A stretch of DNA of 64,000 bases. Origin: Chara braunii. Taxonomy: Eukaryota; Streptophyta; Charophyceae; Charales; Characeae. Below are positions 24,402 through 35,227 of this stretch, piece by piece (position 1 is the first letter of the stretch; every line of letters starts with the position of its first letter). The notes beneath the pieces are model-generated. The model saw only the letters and a program-made list of their open reading frames with translations, did not search any database and had not been told where the DNA came from. The stretch covers positions 2,714,790 to 2,778,789 of the forward strand of contig BFEA01000108.1 in assembly GCA_003427395.1 (NCBI GenBank). Direction: 5' to 3'. Made by a program: the position numbers and the translations under genes.

Positions 24402-24757
24402 CAAAGCGCAAGCGCATACAGTGCAACAAAACAAAACAGAACGCGTAATCTTACACCGTGGATTGCAAATAGTTCTCACAACCATTTCCTGAACCATCCT
24501 CCTGGGAAATTAGAATGGTGCTCCCCACGAAAGCGAAAAGCTAGCCATCCAAATCCACTCATCCTTCTCCCCCCCCAAAACAAAGCGCAAGCGCATACAG
24601 TGCAACAAAACAAAACAGAACGCGTAATCTTACACCGTGGATTGCAAATAGTTCTCACAACCATTTCCTGAACCATCCTCCTGGGAAATTAGAATGGTGC
24701 TCCCCACGAAAGCGAAAAGCTAGCCATCCAAATCCACTCATCCTTCTCCCCCCCCCC
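24402..24757. repeat. Near-perfect 179-bp tandem duplication
   Basis: The unit starting CAAAGCGCAAGCGCATACAG at 24,402 recurs at 24,581 essentially unchanged, differing mainly in C-run length at the unit ends. Either very recent or an assembly duplication. Confidence 0.93.
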
Positions 24758-24939
24758 CTCCTTCTCTCAATCTCAAGCCCCTTCTTGCAATGCTCTCCTC
24801 CCAGTGGCCCCTCCTGGGCCTGCTATGAGAAACCTATAGCTTTAAGCTATTTCTGTAATCTGTCACTCGAACTATGCTATATACCCCCTCATCCACTTGC
24901 TCTGTACTTCCCTTCTTGAAATGCGATCATTCTCAGGCT

Positions 24940-25555
24940 ACACCATTGCATGTACGTAAGGTTCCCAACGATTATCTCGATCTTCTGGTCCTGGCTGCTG
25001 TTCTTTCTCCTTCAATCTGACGTGCTACTACGACTGCCTGTGAGGCCTCCTGTTGCCCAAAGTGGTGACCACATGGACTACTATTTAAACTATCGCTTCC
25101 CAGGAGGCAGCCCCATTGGATGAACATGAGGTTCCCTGTGATTACCTCGATCTTCCAAGTCTGGACTCCTGTACTTTCTCCTTTTATCTAACGTGCCATT
25201 ATAACTACCACTGCTCTGTAAGGCCTCCTGTTTCCCAAAGTGGTGACCACATAGGCTGCTATTAAAACCGCCAGTACCCGGACCAGCTATCGATGCCGAG
25301 CCTCAAAACGTCCTGCGCACCAAGTTTTGCCGGACCGCCAGCGCACCGTTTTTTTTTGGTTTTTGTTTTCGGCTGGCGCCTCCAGCCTTTGTAGTCCAGT
25401 ACCCCGAAGTGCACAGGTTGCAGCGCGTTAACGGCCGAGGCCCACGGCCGATAGCTGGGCCAAGTACTGGTGGTTTAAACTACCACTACCCAGGAGGGCC
25501 TTCCTGTTTCCCAAAGTGGTGATCACATAGGCTGGGATTTTTTCTTGTCGGACTG
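24940..25555. repeat. Spaced repeats ending in CCCAAAGTGGTGACCACAT
   Basis: Two diverged units (about 24,945-25,092 and 25,120-25,275) share AAGGTTCCC, TACCTCGATCTTC, CTTTCTCCTT and GGCCTCCTGTT.CCCAAAGTGG. The last box returns a third time at about 25,500-25,535. Not coding. Confidence 0.75.
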
Positions 25556-27099
25556 CCAAAACAGGTATGGTACTGGGCCGCATTGGCAAAGGTCAAGTTC
25601 GAAGGTTAAAAAGCGGTGGTTCAGCTGCCTCAGTCTTGTCTCCTACCCTCTCTGAGTCTGTCCTTTCCACCCAAATGCTGAAGCTTTCCTGTTTCATCAC
25701 CTGCTTCATGATCTCCCATTTATATGGCCCGAACTGTGTAAAATCTGGAAGAGCTGTACGGGTCAGATATATCTGGACCAGTCGCCAAGTTCTGAAACTG
25801 CAGCAGCAATCTTGCGAGATCGAGAAGGGAGCATTTTCGAGTACGGACGCCAAGCATGAGCCTCGTCACGAATATCGTCTCTAAGCCAGCGAAAAAACTG
25901 GAGTGAAATAAGACAAAATAGCTGAAGTGTGCCGGAGCCGCAAGCCAGTAACCGCACACCGTTTTTCAGCAGGCAAGTGCGCGGGTGGGGATCCAATATG
26001 GTTCCAATCCGCAGAACAACGCGGGAAATTGGGAATATGCAGGTAATACAGGCCGAACACCAGAGCAGCTAACCTCGCAATGGATACAGGCGAGGATTGA
26101 GACGCATTTCATTGCTCTGCCCGGTACTCACCCGCAGTGCACGCGGGAAACGGTAGACTTCAAGCTCGGATTAGAATTTGCACAGGTCGAGAAGATAGAA
26201 CGGTATAAATAAACACCGGGAAAAGACCCGGTCACCAGTCTGAGTGGATCGGAGTAGGACTGCGGCGGCGTGATTTTTATGCGCCTACTTCAATGTAATT
26301 TGTTCCGCGATAATAAAGCTTCAGATTACATTGGTTCTACGATATCTACCATTTATCTCCTTAGATGTGGTGCAATCTCTCCGCTCACCACTATCAAAAA
26401 TGTCTCCTCAATTGTTCCCGCTATGAAAACCCAACACTGTCCTGCCGAGAGGGCCTTTCACTGCCACCCCATCCTATGCAGGTGGAGAACTCCAGAGATC
26501 CAAAAACCAGTTTGATACAGGGGACAATGTGGCATGACAACTGAGCAGATGGATGACAAAAGAATAGGGAGCTCAGTGTACTTGGGATGTTTTGAAGACA
26601 CCGTCGGGATGATGGTCCAGGTTCCCAATTTAGCCATGCACTCTGGGCCTGTGGGCTGGAGCACAGTTGTAGGCTGGGGATGTGCTAAGGAGAAGTTGAC
26701 AGTGCCATGGTACTGATGCCCATGTCATCTACATCGTAATATTATTATATTTTCACAGACTATAGCCTTAATTTCGACCTTGCCATGGCTTGGGAACGAG
26801 ACTGTCCCACCACATGGGACTCGAGCTCTGTGTTGCTTGATCATTGTATTCATTTTTTATCCTCCGTATCGTCTTCACACCACTTATTTTGTGTTCATCA
26901 CGCACCATCCTAGCCTTGCACTACTTCATCATAGTTGTGAGTCGGATCAGAAGGGCTGGTGATTTGCTGATTCACTAGTTTTTGTTTCTCTGTGTTTTTT
27001 TTTTCAAAATCAATCATAATGTGATCATGGGCTTTACTTAATCACAGCAAAGAACACCTCACCTTCCCAGTGAAAAAACGTACCAGACGCTTGACCGTT
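25556..27099. other. Intergenic; TATA-like site and small hairpin
   Basis: TATAAATA at 26,204-26,211 is followed by ACCGGG-AAAAGA-CCCGGT, a 6-bp hairpin at about 26,215-26,232. The frame downstream (26,270-26,515, 81 codons) is not recognisable as a gene, so promoter function is speculative. Other frames in this block (25,567-25,884 and its antisense) are unassigned. Confidence 0.3.
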
Positions 27100-28490
27100 C
27101 TGTCCTGCCGCTCAGGCCAAGAGCAGTTCTCACTCCCAGTCTATCACTTTTATCCTACTTCCAAGGCAGTCATGAAACTTTATCCCCTAAGGTTACCGTT
27201 ACAAAAAATCCTTACTGCACCATACAAAAGGGCCAACCCCATCTGATACAATGTCCCTACTGGAACCCAAGGAGATATTCCTGCCGCTCAAGCCAAGAGG
27301 AGTTCTCACTCCCAGTCTATCACTTTTATCCTAGTTTTGTTTATGAATGGAAGAAGTGCGAGGATCTGGGTCCTCGGCAGGCCTATGGGGCCCTGTTTGC
27401 AGCATTACCCGCCCTAATTGAAGGCTGGCCTGGCTTTTTGCAAGAGGCCCTCGACTGTCAATTTCATATTTGGGGTCCAGGCAGTTGCGACGCGCCAGTT
27501 GGTTGAGAAAAACACAGGCCGAGCAACAAAGACATTTCCACGGCCCTCTGGGCCTTTCCAAAGAAATGCAGGCCCTGGGCATGATTCGCAGCCTCATACA
27601 GAGACAGTTGGGCGCCCAACCGAACGAGGCCCAGCAGCCCAGTAGCTGATGTACACAGGCAGCCTCCTGGGGCCTTCCGGAAGCTTCTGGGCCCAGGCCA
27701 GTGCAGCCAGGCTGCGCGTGTAGGCCAGCTCTTTCCATAAAGGAAAGAGCTCACTCCAGGCAGCTCATTCAGGCACTTGCATGCTGGCGGCAGCGCTGCT
27801 GGAGCAAAGGCTCGCGGCTGCTGGCTGGCGCTGAGAGGCGAGGTGCAGCACGTGCGGTCGTGCAGGGAAGAAGGGCGCTGCTGAGGGCAGCGCCATAGCC
27901 CAGCCACCATAGCTGGTGGGCTTGGACTACAGTGAGGCGCAGGGGTGGTCTTCGGGTGAAACAGAGGACATACGTGGGTGGAGTCAGGGGATAGGAGAAG
28001 GATGATGATGATGATGATGATGATGTGAGGGCACATACCTTGTATTGGCGATGGTCTGCATGGGCGACATCTTCAAGTACTTCGGGCTGCCGCTGATGTC
28101 AACAGTTGCATTGTCATTTCGTAGTCTGTAGTAGCTGTGTAGGAGTAGGCTGGGCGCTGAGCGCCAAGTGAGAGTGTGAAGGAACTGGACTCTTGTGTTG
28201 AGAGGAGAGAGTATGCTCTCCATGAACATTGGTTTTTCAGTGCTACGAACCTCCATTGGTGTATTTATTGGTGCAATGCTGCTCTCTGGACACAGTGTGA
28301 CTATCTGGCTTTCAATGTGATGGTGTGATCTGGAATTGTCATCTCGCTGTTGCTTATTTTCCTTGCAGAAGGGCGCAGTCGTAGAAAAACTTCATCCATT
28401 AAGGTCACTGTTACAAAAAATCCTTACTGCGCCGTACAAAAGGGCCAACCCCGTCTGATACAATGTCCCTACTGGAACCCAAGGATAGGC
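27100..28490. repeat. Dispersed repeat copies around a GC-rich block
   Basis: An about 88-bp segment (TTACAAAAAATCCTTACTGC..CTACTGGAACCCAAGGA) occurs at about 27,191-27,275 and 28,404-28,488 at high identity. A 50-bp segment (TTCTCACTCCCAGTCTATCA) occurs at about 27,111 and 27,283. Between them lies GC-rich sequence resembling 4,400-5,300 and a (GAT)n run at 27,998-28,024. Confidence 0.75.
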
Positions 28491-29190
28491 GGTGCCATCC
28501 AAACTGCCAAAAGTAAAATTTGAAAAAAAGAAAAAGAAAAAAGAACAAAAAACAAAGAAAAAAAGGAAAGGAAAAGACAAAAACGGGGTAGAAAATCAAA
28601 ACTGGCCTGCATTCCGAGTCCAGCACCCTGGCCGATGGTTCTGCTAGCTTCCCGAAGGTTATTATTGATCTCCGGACCCCGCTGCTGTGCTGCCATGTCA
28701 GCCCAGAAACTTGTCATTTCGCTTTTTGCAGCCCTCTTCAGCCCTGCGTCAAAGATCTCACTCGAGGGGTTTTTTCTGCAACCTCATTCTTCAAGCCCGC
28801 CGTAGCACAAGCCACACATGGCTCCATTTACACGTACAGCGTCCTATGGTGCGAAGGAGGTCAGAGTTCTTCTCCAACACCAGACGGAGAAAAGGCAGTG
28901 TCCTATGATGCAGAAAAGACCGGTGTTTTTCTCCTACACCAAACAGAGCGCCTGAAGGGATGCATGTGGTCTATATCCGGGAATAGGTCGGAACTCGGAC
29001 GGGAGTATGTGGTAAAGGATTGGACGTGGGATGTTCGTTTGGGGTGCTTAACAGTCTCGGACTCGTGTGGACAGGAGAGGACGGGACGGGGGTATAGATA
29101 ACATGGGAGGAGAGGTGGGTGGACGAGATACGGACAATACCGGATGGACCAACCTAGCAGTGTAGCACCAGACAACGCTGTGACAGGCAA
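28491..29190. other. Intergenic with a small tandem duplication
   Basis: A 50-bp motif (TCCTATG.TGC..TTCTCC.ACACCA.AC.GAG) is duplicated at about 28,839 and 28,890. An A-rich stretch covers 28,525-28,580. No gene recognised. Confidence 0.45.
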
Positions 29191-30190
29191 TTGATCCCTG
29201 CAGGTGGCGCCAACTTGGCAAACCGTACCAAGCTGCCACGATACTGCAGCATTTTCCCATGCAGATGTGATGGATGCCTACGGTGGCTGGATGCGAAGTG
29301 TATGCTACCAATACAGGTGCCCATGCCACAATACCAAAAGCTAATGCCAATGCAACAGGGCATGCAAGGTGCGCAGCAACTGATGCGCTGGGGTGCACAA
29401 GCTCGGCCACCGAATGGCCCTTGGAATACCCAACCGAATGGCTTTAACCAATTCTCAGGTTATATGCAAGGAGCTGGCTAAAATGGCAGGCACTCTATGG
29501 AGATCAGGAAGGATCAACCGTGGATGCGCTTCCTGGACCTGGCAACAGAGCACCCTTCACAGGACTAACGGGGTACATGGAATTTTCGGAGAATATCAAA
29601 ATGCGTAGGCGCTTGAGAAAAGCAAGATTCAGAAGAAGGAAGCCGAAAATTGGTGGGGAGGAGTTCAAATCATCAACATAAAAAGGAGACACCGAGAGAA
29701 AAGTGAGGTCCGAGAGGTTGATAAACGCCGGGAGATGAAAGCCTGCCTAACATCTAGGTTGGGCAACTTATTGGAGCTTATCAGAGAGAAGCTGGAAGCT
29801 GCCGACACGAAAGCAAAGTAAAATGTCGAGAATGAGGAATTGCAGCAACTTGGAGCAGAGAAAGAGAAGGAGAAAGAGAGTAACGAATCGTCAAGTACTG
29901 AGGAGGAAAGAGAGGCGATTCTGTTCGCATAAAAGAAGATACTCAGTCTGAGAAAAGTGAAGTATAAGAGAGGTTGATAGCTTGATAAAGCAAGGAGTTG
30001 CAGGCAAGTGTAACATCTAGGGTGGGGAACCCGTGGAGGCTTATCAAAGAGAAGCTGGAAGCAATCAACAAGAAAGCGAAGTTGAAAAATAGTCAAGAAC
30101 GAGGGACTGCGGTGACTTACAGCAGAGAAAGAGGAGGAGGAGGAGAGTAATGGATTATCAAGTACTGAAAAAAGAAAATAAGTCGAGACT
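29191..30190 (+). pseudogene. Gag-like coiled-coil remnant (two tandem copies)
   Basis: A Gln/Met/Pro-rich frame (29,191-29,481) is followed by a basic stretch (RRRLRKARFRRRKPK at about 29,600) and then a Lys/Glu-rich helix, TSRLGNLLELIREKLEA (about 29,740-29,800), ending in EKEKEKE and SSSTEEERE. The helix unit recurs from about 29,951 in a more damaged form (TSRVGNP..LIKEKLEA). Stops interrupt both. Composition and order fit the Gag region of a gypsy-type element. The strand and position would suit a displaced gag of gypsy-B, whose protease starts at 32,743, but 2.5 kb of unrelated DNA lies between. No capsid or zinc-knuckle motif was found. Confidence 0.4.
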
Positions 30191-30881
30191 CGATATCGAA
30201 TCATAGAAGAGTCTCAGAACAGATATGCCATCAAGCAGTGACAGAGGGCCAAACGTGAAGCATAGACTGCGAACCAAGTTGGATGACAGTAATGAGCTGG
30301 CAGAAATCTAGCTAATGTTGAAAGCATTAATTTAACAGAGGATGGTTTACAACTTTACACCCCTCATTCCTCTTTAATTTTGGGGCCTGAAAGCTCTGAA
30401 TCAGTGAACCTTGGATCTAGTCTTCAAAACCCACTTCGAGAACTCCTTGTTCTAATTAGGACAATCCTCTTGTGATTTTCAAGAATCTCAGATATTTGTG
30501 TGCGTCAGTTGAACATACCACACTGGAGTACTAAGTAATTCATATAACAGAGGACTTCTTATGCCCACAGGAGCGCACAGCTGCCCTGAGTACACAGCAT
30601 CCAGCAGATGGAAAACGATGCGGCGAGCTGCCAGGACTACCTGGCTAGGGCTGCGCCTAATCTCCTTGCTACCAGCACAAAAAATTACCACTGCTTGGAC
30701 GACTCCTCTTTTTTTCCAAAAGAAAGCTCCATTCTTCTTTCACTGCACACTTGTAGAAATGAAAAAGAAATAACACCAAACGTGGCATATTTTGAAACCG
30801 TAAAGGCTAAAAAACTCACGCCGGCAAAGAAACGACGCACCAACTTGAAATGAGCAATTTCGGTCCAAAAGCATCAGTTGC

Positions 30882-30916
<35 letters not shown>

Positions 30917-31150
30917 CCCTCGGACACCACGACCGACCCCTCACCCGGTCTGACACCACAGCCATCGGTACTTCCGTTGCCTTTTCGAACTCGGCACGGT
31001 TTTCTTTGCCAACGCGTGTTGTTTTGCCCATTCAATACTCAAAGGTGACATGAACATACTTACCTCAATGAAAAATCATAACTTCTGCTTTCTAGCTCGT
31101 TACATTTGACAAACTCCTTCCCAGCCTACCGCATAAGCCTATTGCAAAAT
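30191..31150. other. Intergenic; 34-T homopolymer
   Basis: A run of 34 T at 30,883-30,916 could be the poly-A tail of a minus-strand retrocopy lying at higher coordinates, but no parent sequence was recognised. Short frames at 30,561-30,853 are unassigned. Confidence 0.45.
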
Positions 31151-31232
31151 TGAAAATTCTAGATCTGCTGGTTTAGAAAGGCCTACTCTAAAGTCTAAAC
31201 CTAGCCTACAGAGATTCTTCAAGGAGGTCCCA

Positions 31233-31350
31233 GGTTCAAAACCCTTCAAGGAGCACAAAAGAAAGCAAGCAGCCATACTGACAAGCAATAACGACTGGAA
31301 TCCACCGAAAACTTGGGGGCAGTCTGTGGGTTCAAATCCCACTACCCCGA
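31233..31350 (+). other. Two tRNA-like T-arms, no complete tRNA
   Basis: GGTTCAAAACC at 31,233-31,243 and GTGGGTTCAAATCCCAC at 31,326-31,342 match the Pol III B-box consensus. The second folds as a perfect 5-bp stem with a 7-nt loop followed by TACCCCGA, like a tRNA 3' half. I could not find matching D-arm, anticodon arm or 5' acceptor strands. Most likely a tRNA-derived SINE remnant or truncated tRNA pseudogene. Confidence 0.35.
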
Positions 31351-31419
31351 CTATCCCCATGATCTGATAAGACCCAAACCTACGTGCTCCTAAGCCAGTG
31401 TCCTCCTTCCCACACTTTT

Positions 31420-31560
31420 GCTTTTTTAATCATACATCCGTGTTCTACTTCCCAAAAACAGAAAAAAAATTCTTGAAAAGAAAAGTCTGCTTTTTTAATC
31501 CCACGGCCATGTTTTACTTCCCAAAACAGAAGAAAGATCTTCAAAAGAAGTCTGCCTTGC
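31420..31560. repeat. About 70-bp tandem duplication beside the host exon
   Basis: GCTTTTTTAATC.CA..CC.TGTT.TACTTCCCAAAA occurs twice, about 70 bp apart. On the minus strand it lies just downstream of the exon at 31,643-31,825, inside what would be an intron. Confidence 0.75.
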
Positions 31561-31642
31561 AGCTCCACTGCCTTTATAAGGAGGAGACCAAAAAAAAAAA
31601 AAAGGAAGGAGGGATGTCTTCGCAGCGCAAAATAACACTCAC

Positions 31643-31825
31643 CTTTTGCCGCTTTGAATTGCTTTGTGTCTCTGTTGCAGTTTTGAAGAATACACTTGGC
31701 CCTTCATGCCTCTCCACCTTATCCTTGAAGAACAGGCAACTGCTAACATCATTGAAAAGAGCATCGCCAGGGTCCCGGATGAGCACCACCGTAGGTTCTC
31801 CGAAGTTCATTGGCATCTCCAGAAC
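31643..31825 (-). CDS. Host-gene internal exon, 61 codons
   Basis: On the minus strand a strong acceptor (pyrimidine-rich, TTTTTGATTAACAG, with branch-point-like CTGCTCAC upstream) opens an exon of exactly 183 bp. It closes at AAAAG with a consensus donor GTGAGTGT. The exon is phase 0 at both ends and open throughout, encoding a non-repetitive peptide including MPMNFGEPTVVLIRDPG and LFFKDKVERHEG. Both splice sites and the intact frame make this the best host coding evidence in the window. I do not recognise the family with confidence. The segment faintly recalls the end of the clamp domain in RAD9-type checkpoint proteins, but that is an eyeballed resemblance. Other exons were not secured; a further acceptor-like site (TTCTGTTTTTGCAG) lies upstream at about 32,361. 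Confidence 0.6.
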
Positions 31826-32423
31826 CTGTTAATCAAAAACAGCAGAAGGGTGAGCAGTCAGCATACTCCATGTTTATAGCACGAACACCATCATGCCGTC
31901 ATCCACGGATCTATTCCGCATTAGCATGGACTCGGATCTTTATTTTAAGCCCATCTTTTGACTTGAAAGTCTCACCTTCAAATTTCAGCTCTCAAACTCC
32001 AACGCAGAGAGAAAACTACAACTATGAGAAAGCATTACCCTCATCATCTTCCTCCTGACAGTCACTGGCATAATTTGTCATTGTTATCATCATTCTCGTT
32101 ATAGATAAGCACCACCCAAACAGTGGCCACAATTCACAGAGTTTTAGCCATCTACTTGCGGCATACATCAAGTTCCTTATTCTTCTGTGCCCTCAAGGAA
32201 TTCTGATAGGTGCACCATGCAACATGCTGCCTGCCCAGGTCTCTTTCATGTAAAATTTAATCGAAATAACTGTGTGGGTGACTGGTCCACAGTTCCTAAT
32301 TCGCAGGAACAAAAGGGCACTGTAGGTCTGAGCCGAGGGCATTTAGAAACTGCAAAAACAGAACAGCTTTGTGCACTTCTAGCAGTTGGAAGTTCGGAAG
32401 TGGCAAAATCAGGCGGCCACTCG
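31826..32423 (-). other. Presumed intron/flank of host exon
   Basis: No second exon could be established. A good minus-strand acceptor at about 32,361 is followed by frames that close within 17-35 codons, so it is at best a short exon. Confidence 0.3.
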
Positions 32424-32450
32424 TTTTTTTTTTTTTTTTTTTTTTTTTTT

Positions 32451-32485
<35 letters not shown>
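32424..32485. repeat. T28-C34 homopolymer junction
   Basis: Twenty-eight T pass directly into thirty-four C with no interruption. Such adjoining homopolymers are hard to sequence, so the lengths are unreliable. Confidence 0.9.
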
Positions 32486-32742
32486 TGCGACTTTTTTTTT
32501 CCTGCGCCTGCGGCCTTCTTCTCTCTGCACCTGCGGCATTTTCTTTTTTTTCTTTTCACACGCGCCCGTGTCTAGACCGCGGCTGAGGTGTCTAGGCCAC
32601 ACCCGTGGCTGGGCCCATCAATACTATAGGCCTGTCTTCTTCGGCCCGTCACCCTGAACCCTGTTGTGTTCTATCTCACTGGGTGATTCCCTTGATGAAC
32701 TTGGTTATTAACTCATAGCCATACGAGGTTGTTAACTCATGG

Positions 32743-33213
32743 CCTTACAAAGTTTAGGGACTAAGAAAGCTAAGTCTAAGGGTGAATTGATGATCACAGA
32801 CGTAGAGATTGCGCGTACACGAGTAGGTGCATTGTTAGATGATGGGTCACCGGTCCTATATCTCAGAAAAGGCAATTCGTAAGTTGCATCTGGGAATGAG
32901 AATGAAGGCCCTCCCAAGAACTATCACAGCTATGCTTGCGGACAAAAGCACGATGACTTTCTCATAGTTCGTTGACACGGGATGTAATGATGGTACTCGT
33001 TAAACAAGTCGATGATTGTTCCTCGTCCTATTCTCCTTCTATCGATAAGTTACTCAATGAATGTAAGGACGTGCAGACTGAACCAACGAGAGTCACTGAC
33101 CATGCTATAAAGCACAGTTGAAATCATTCCCGGAAGTAAGATTCCCAAAGGACCAATCCACGGAATGTCCACAAGGGAACCGAAAAAACTAAGAAAAAAA
33201 CTGCAAGAACTTC
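32743..33213 (+). pseudogene. gypsy-B protease and RT N-terminus
   Basis: Contains ALLDDGS, an aspartic-protease-like active-site segment with the usual D-S/T-G altered, then LRKGN and a region with several stops, and finally the RT entry motif IPKGPIHGMS followed by LRKKLQELL. It stops abruptly at 33,213 where unrelated GC-rich DNA begins. Protease cleaves the Gag-Pol polyprotein in active relatives. Confidence 0.7.
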
Positions 33214-33880
33214 TTTATACATATAAAAGGAGGAGCGAGCCCGCCGTAACGCCAACACCGGGCCCATGGGAAACCGTGGGAGGGGGTACCGCGGAATGAC
33301 GGGCGGGCGAGAACGTAATTTTGCGTAGTCCCAGTCCCGCCGGGGTCGTTTTCGACGGAGGAGTTAGCCATACGACAGGTCATACGACGGGGGCATTTTT
33401 GACGCGACGGTGGGGTTCGGCATAGGAATGCGCCGTTTCGAACAATGCTATCTGACCGTTGGTTCGTGTTTTGTGATCATCAGCTTGTCGTCGCGTACGT
33501 GCGGCTGTCTCTTTGGCGCGCGGATGAACGCTGCACAGCAAAAGAGTCTAGATACAGCGCAGAGACAGAGAAATACGCGCGTGGGCCACAAAATCCAGAC
33601 GCGTGTGGCGCGGGCCATGCGCGGAGTTGTGCGCATGCCAAGGACCTAGTGCATGTGTGCGCTTCACCGACGCGGGTTAGCGTGTGCATGCGAACGCTGC
33701 ACCGCAAAAGAATCTGGATACGTCGCGGCGCGCAAACTTCAAGCGTCCGAAGACGCGGAGAGACTGAGAAATCCGTGCCGACGAATTCGTGTGCATGCGA
33801 CGGCAACGTCGCCGCGACGCATGAATTTGAGGCGCTCGAAGACGCACATTGCGTCCACATCAAGTCACCGAATACACACA

Positions 33881-33944
<64 letters not shown>

Positions 33945-34482
33945 CTGAGAGAAACATTTGTGGCATTGCGATCTGTCAACATTTTGGATACGGACTTCAC
34001 ATTTGGCAACTCTTTCTTTTGAGTGTACATGAATCTCGTCTTTGACACAAAACATCTCCATCACCCTCATTCCATTGTGTCTGCTCGATCTCGCTTCCCC
34101 CCCTCCTTCCTCCTCTTCCACCTTTCCTTCCTCTCCTCTTCGGTCCCTCCCCCCGTTCCTTGTCGCGGCGGGTTCCCTTGTACCAATAAACAATCCATTT
34201 GACCAAGTTCCTCTTCCTACAGTGCACTTGTCTTATTCGTACATAAAAAGGAAAGATAACTTGAGCTTGTTTTCAGGACCGAGGACTGAATTCGGCAATT
34301 GAGTAGAAACATTGTATTCAATTTCACATTTAATATTCCAAATAGAAGAATTTAACAAAAACAATTTTGATAATTGAATGAGATTATATTTCGATTGTTC
34401 TAAATAGTTTTGAAGAATGAGTTACATATATAATCAGTTATATAAAATCAATTAACCGACACAGGTACGTAGGTAGAAAATA
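33214..34482. other. CpG-rich segment interrupting gypsy-B, with (GA)n
   Basis: About 33,240-33,860 is GC-rich with abundant CG dinucleotides, unlike its neighbours. It contains a diverged pair (GAACGCTGCAC.GCAAAAGA.TCT.GATAC at 33,527 and 33,692). A (GA)30 array lies at 33,884-33,943, a pyrimidine tract at 34,090-34,160 and an AATAAA at 34,184. AT-rich DNA follows to 34,470. It replaces about 80 codons of the gypsy-B RT fingers. It could be another insertion; no clear terminal repeats or target duplication. Confidence 0.5.
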
Positions 34483-35006
34483 CCTAGGGGCGCGAGACAA
34501 CTGAAGTCTGGATACCACTAGATCGAGGTAACACCCGAAGATCGACACAAGACAGCGTTCAGAACCGCGTATGGGTACCACGAGTTTGTTGTCATGCCTT
34601 TTGGATTAACTAACGCCCCTGCAACCTTTCAGACGTTTGTGAATGAATTATTTAGGCAATGGCTAAGATTAATTCATAGTAGTGTATCTCGATAACATCC
34701 TCATATACAGTAAGACATTAGAGGACCATGAGAACACCTACGAATGGTTTTAGTGAAATTAAAAAACAATAACTACAAGTTAAATCCTAAGAAGTCGGAA
34801 GTTTGCTAAATTTGTGTTACTCTACCTTAAACACACAGTAAATGAAGACGGACTAAGGGGAAAAAAAAAAAATCACTGCTTAGGACTTGCTAGCTATTAC
34901 AAGAAGTTTCTGAGAAACTTCTCCCTTATAACTGCACCAATGAGAAAATTGTTAAAGAAGGAAAACCCTTTATTATGGGACAAAGACTGTGAGTCCGCTT
35001 TCAAGT
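34483..35006 (+). pseudogene. gypsy-B reverse transcriptase core, mutated
   Basis: LRGAR and LKSGYH lead into [12 protein letters not shown] and [19 protein letters not shown], a classic Ty3/gypsy RT palm. The catalytic box at 34,685-34,696 reads YLDN rather than YLDD, then ILIYSKT. Frames shift around the box, and KKSE, LASYYKKFLRNFS and ESAFK follow in the thumb and connection. The Asn substitution and stops rule out polymerase activity. Confidence 0.85.
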
Positions 35007-35227
35007 ATACCATGGTGGTGGTTGAAACAAGGCTGAAAACTTTAATCATTTATTTGAAAAAGGGACTGGAAGAAAAAAAGAAAATTGAAGATGAATTGAA
35101 TGAATTCAATTTTGGAGTAGAAAATGTGGAAGTGTTTGGTGAGCCAAAAATAATTTTGCCTAAACAAATAAAAAGGATATGCAAAAATAAACTAATTTGG
35201 ATTGAATTAACACAAATAAGCATAAGC
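35007..35227. other. AT-rich segment interrupting gypsy-B
   Basis: Between the connection motif ESAFK and the RNase H lead-in (IIVNPSLPF) lies about 220 bp of AT-rich sequence, open on the + strand and Lys/Ile-rich. Probably a small insertion; possible 3-bp AAG duplication at its ends. Confidence 0.4.

Noticed and set aside
27464-28036. 190-codon minus frame with a poly-Ile N-terminus
   Set aside because: Starts in the (GAT)n run and continues in a GC-rich repeat; not protein-like.
31139-31360. Minus frame with GFEPTD, possible protein
   Set aside because: GFEPT-type strings are what the reverse complement of a tRNA T-arm translates to; consistent with the T-arm on the + strand.
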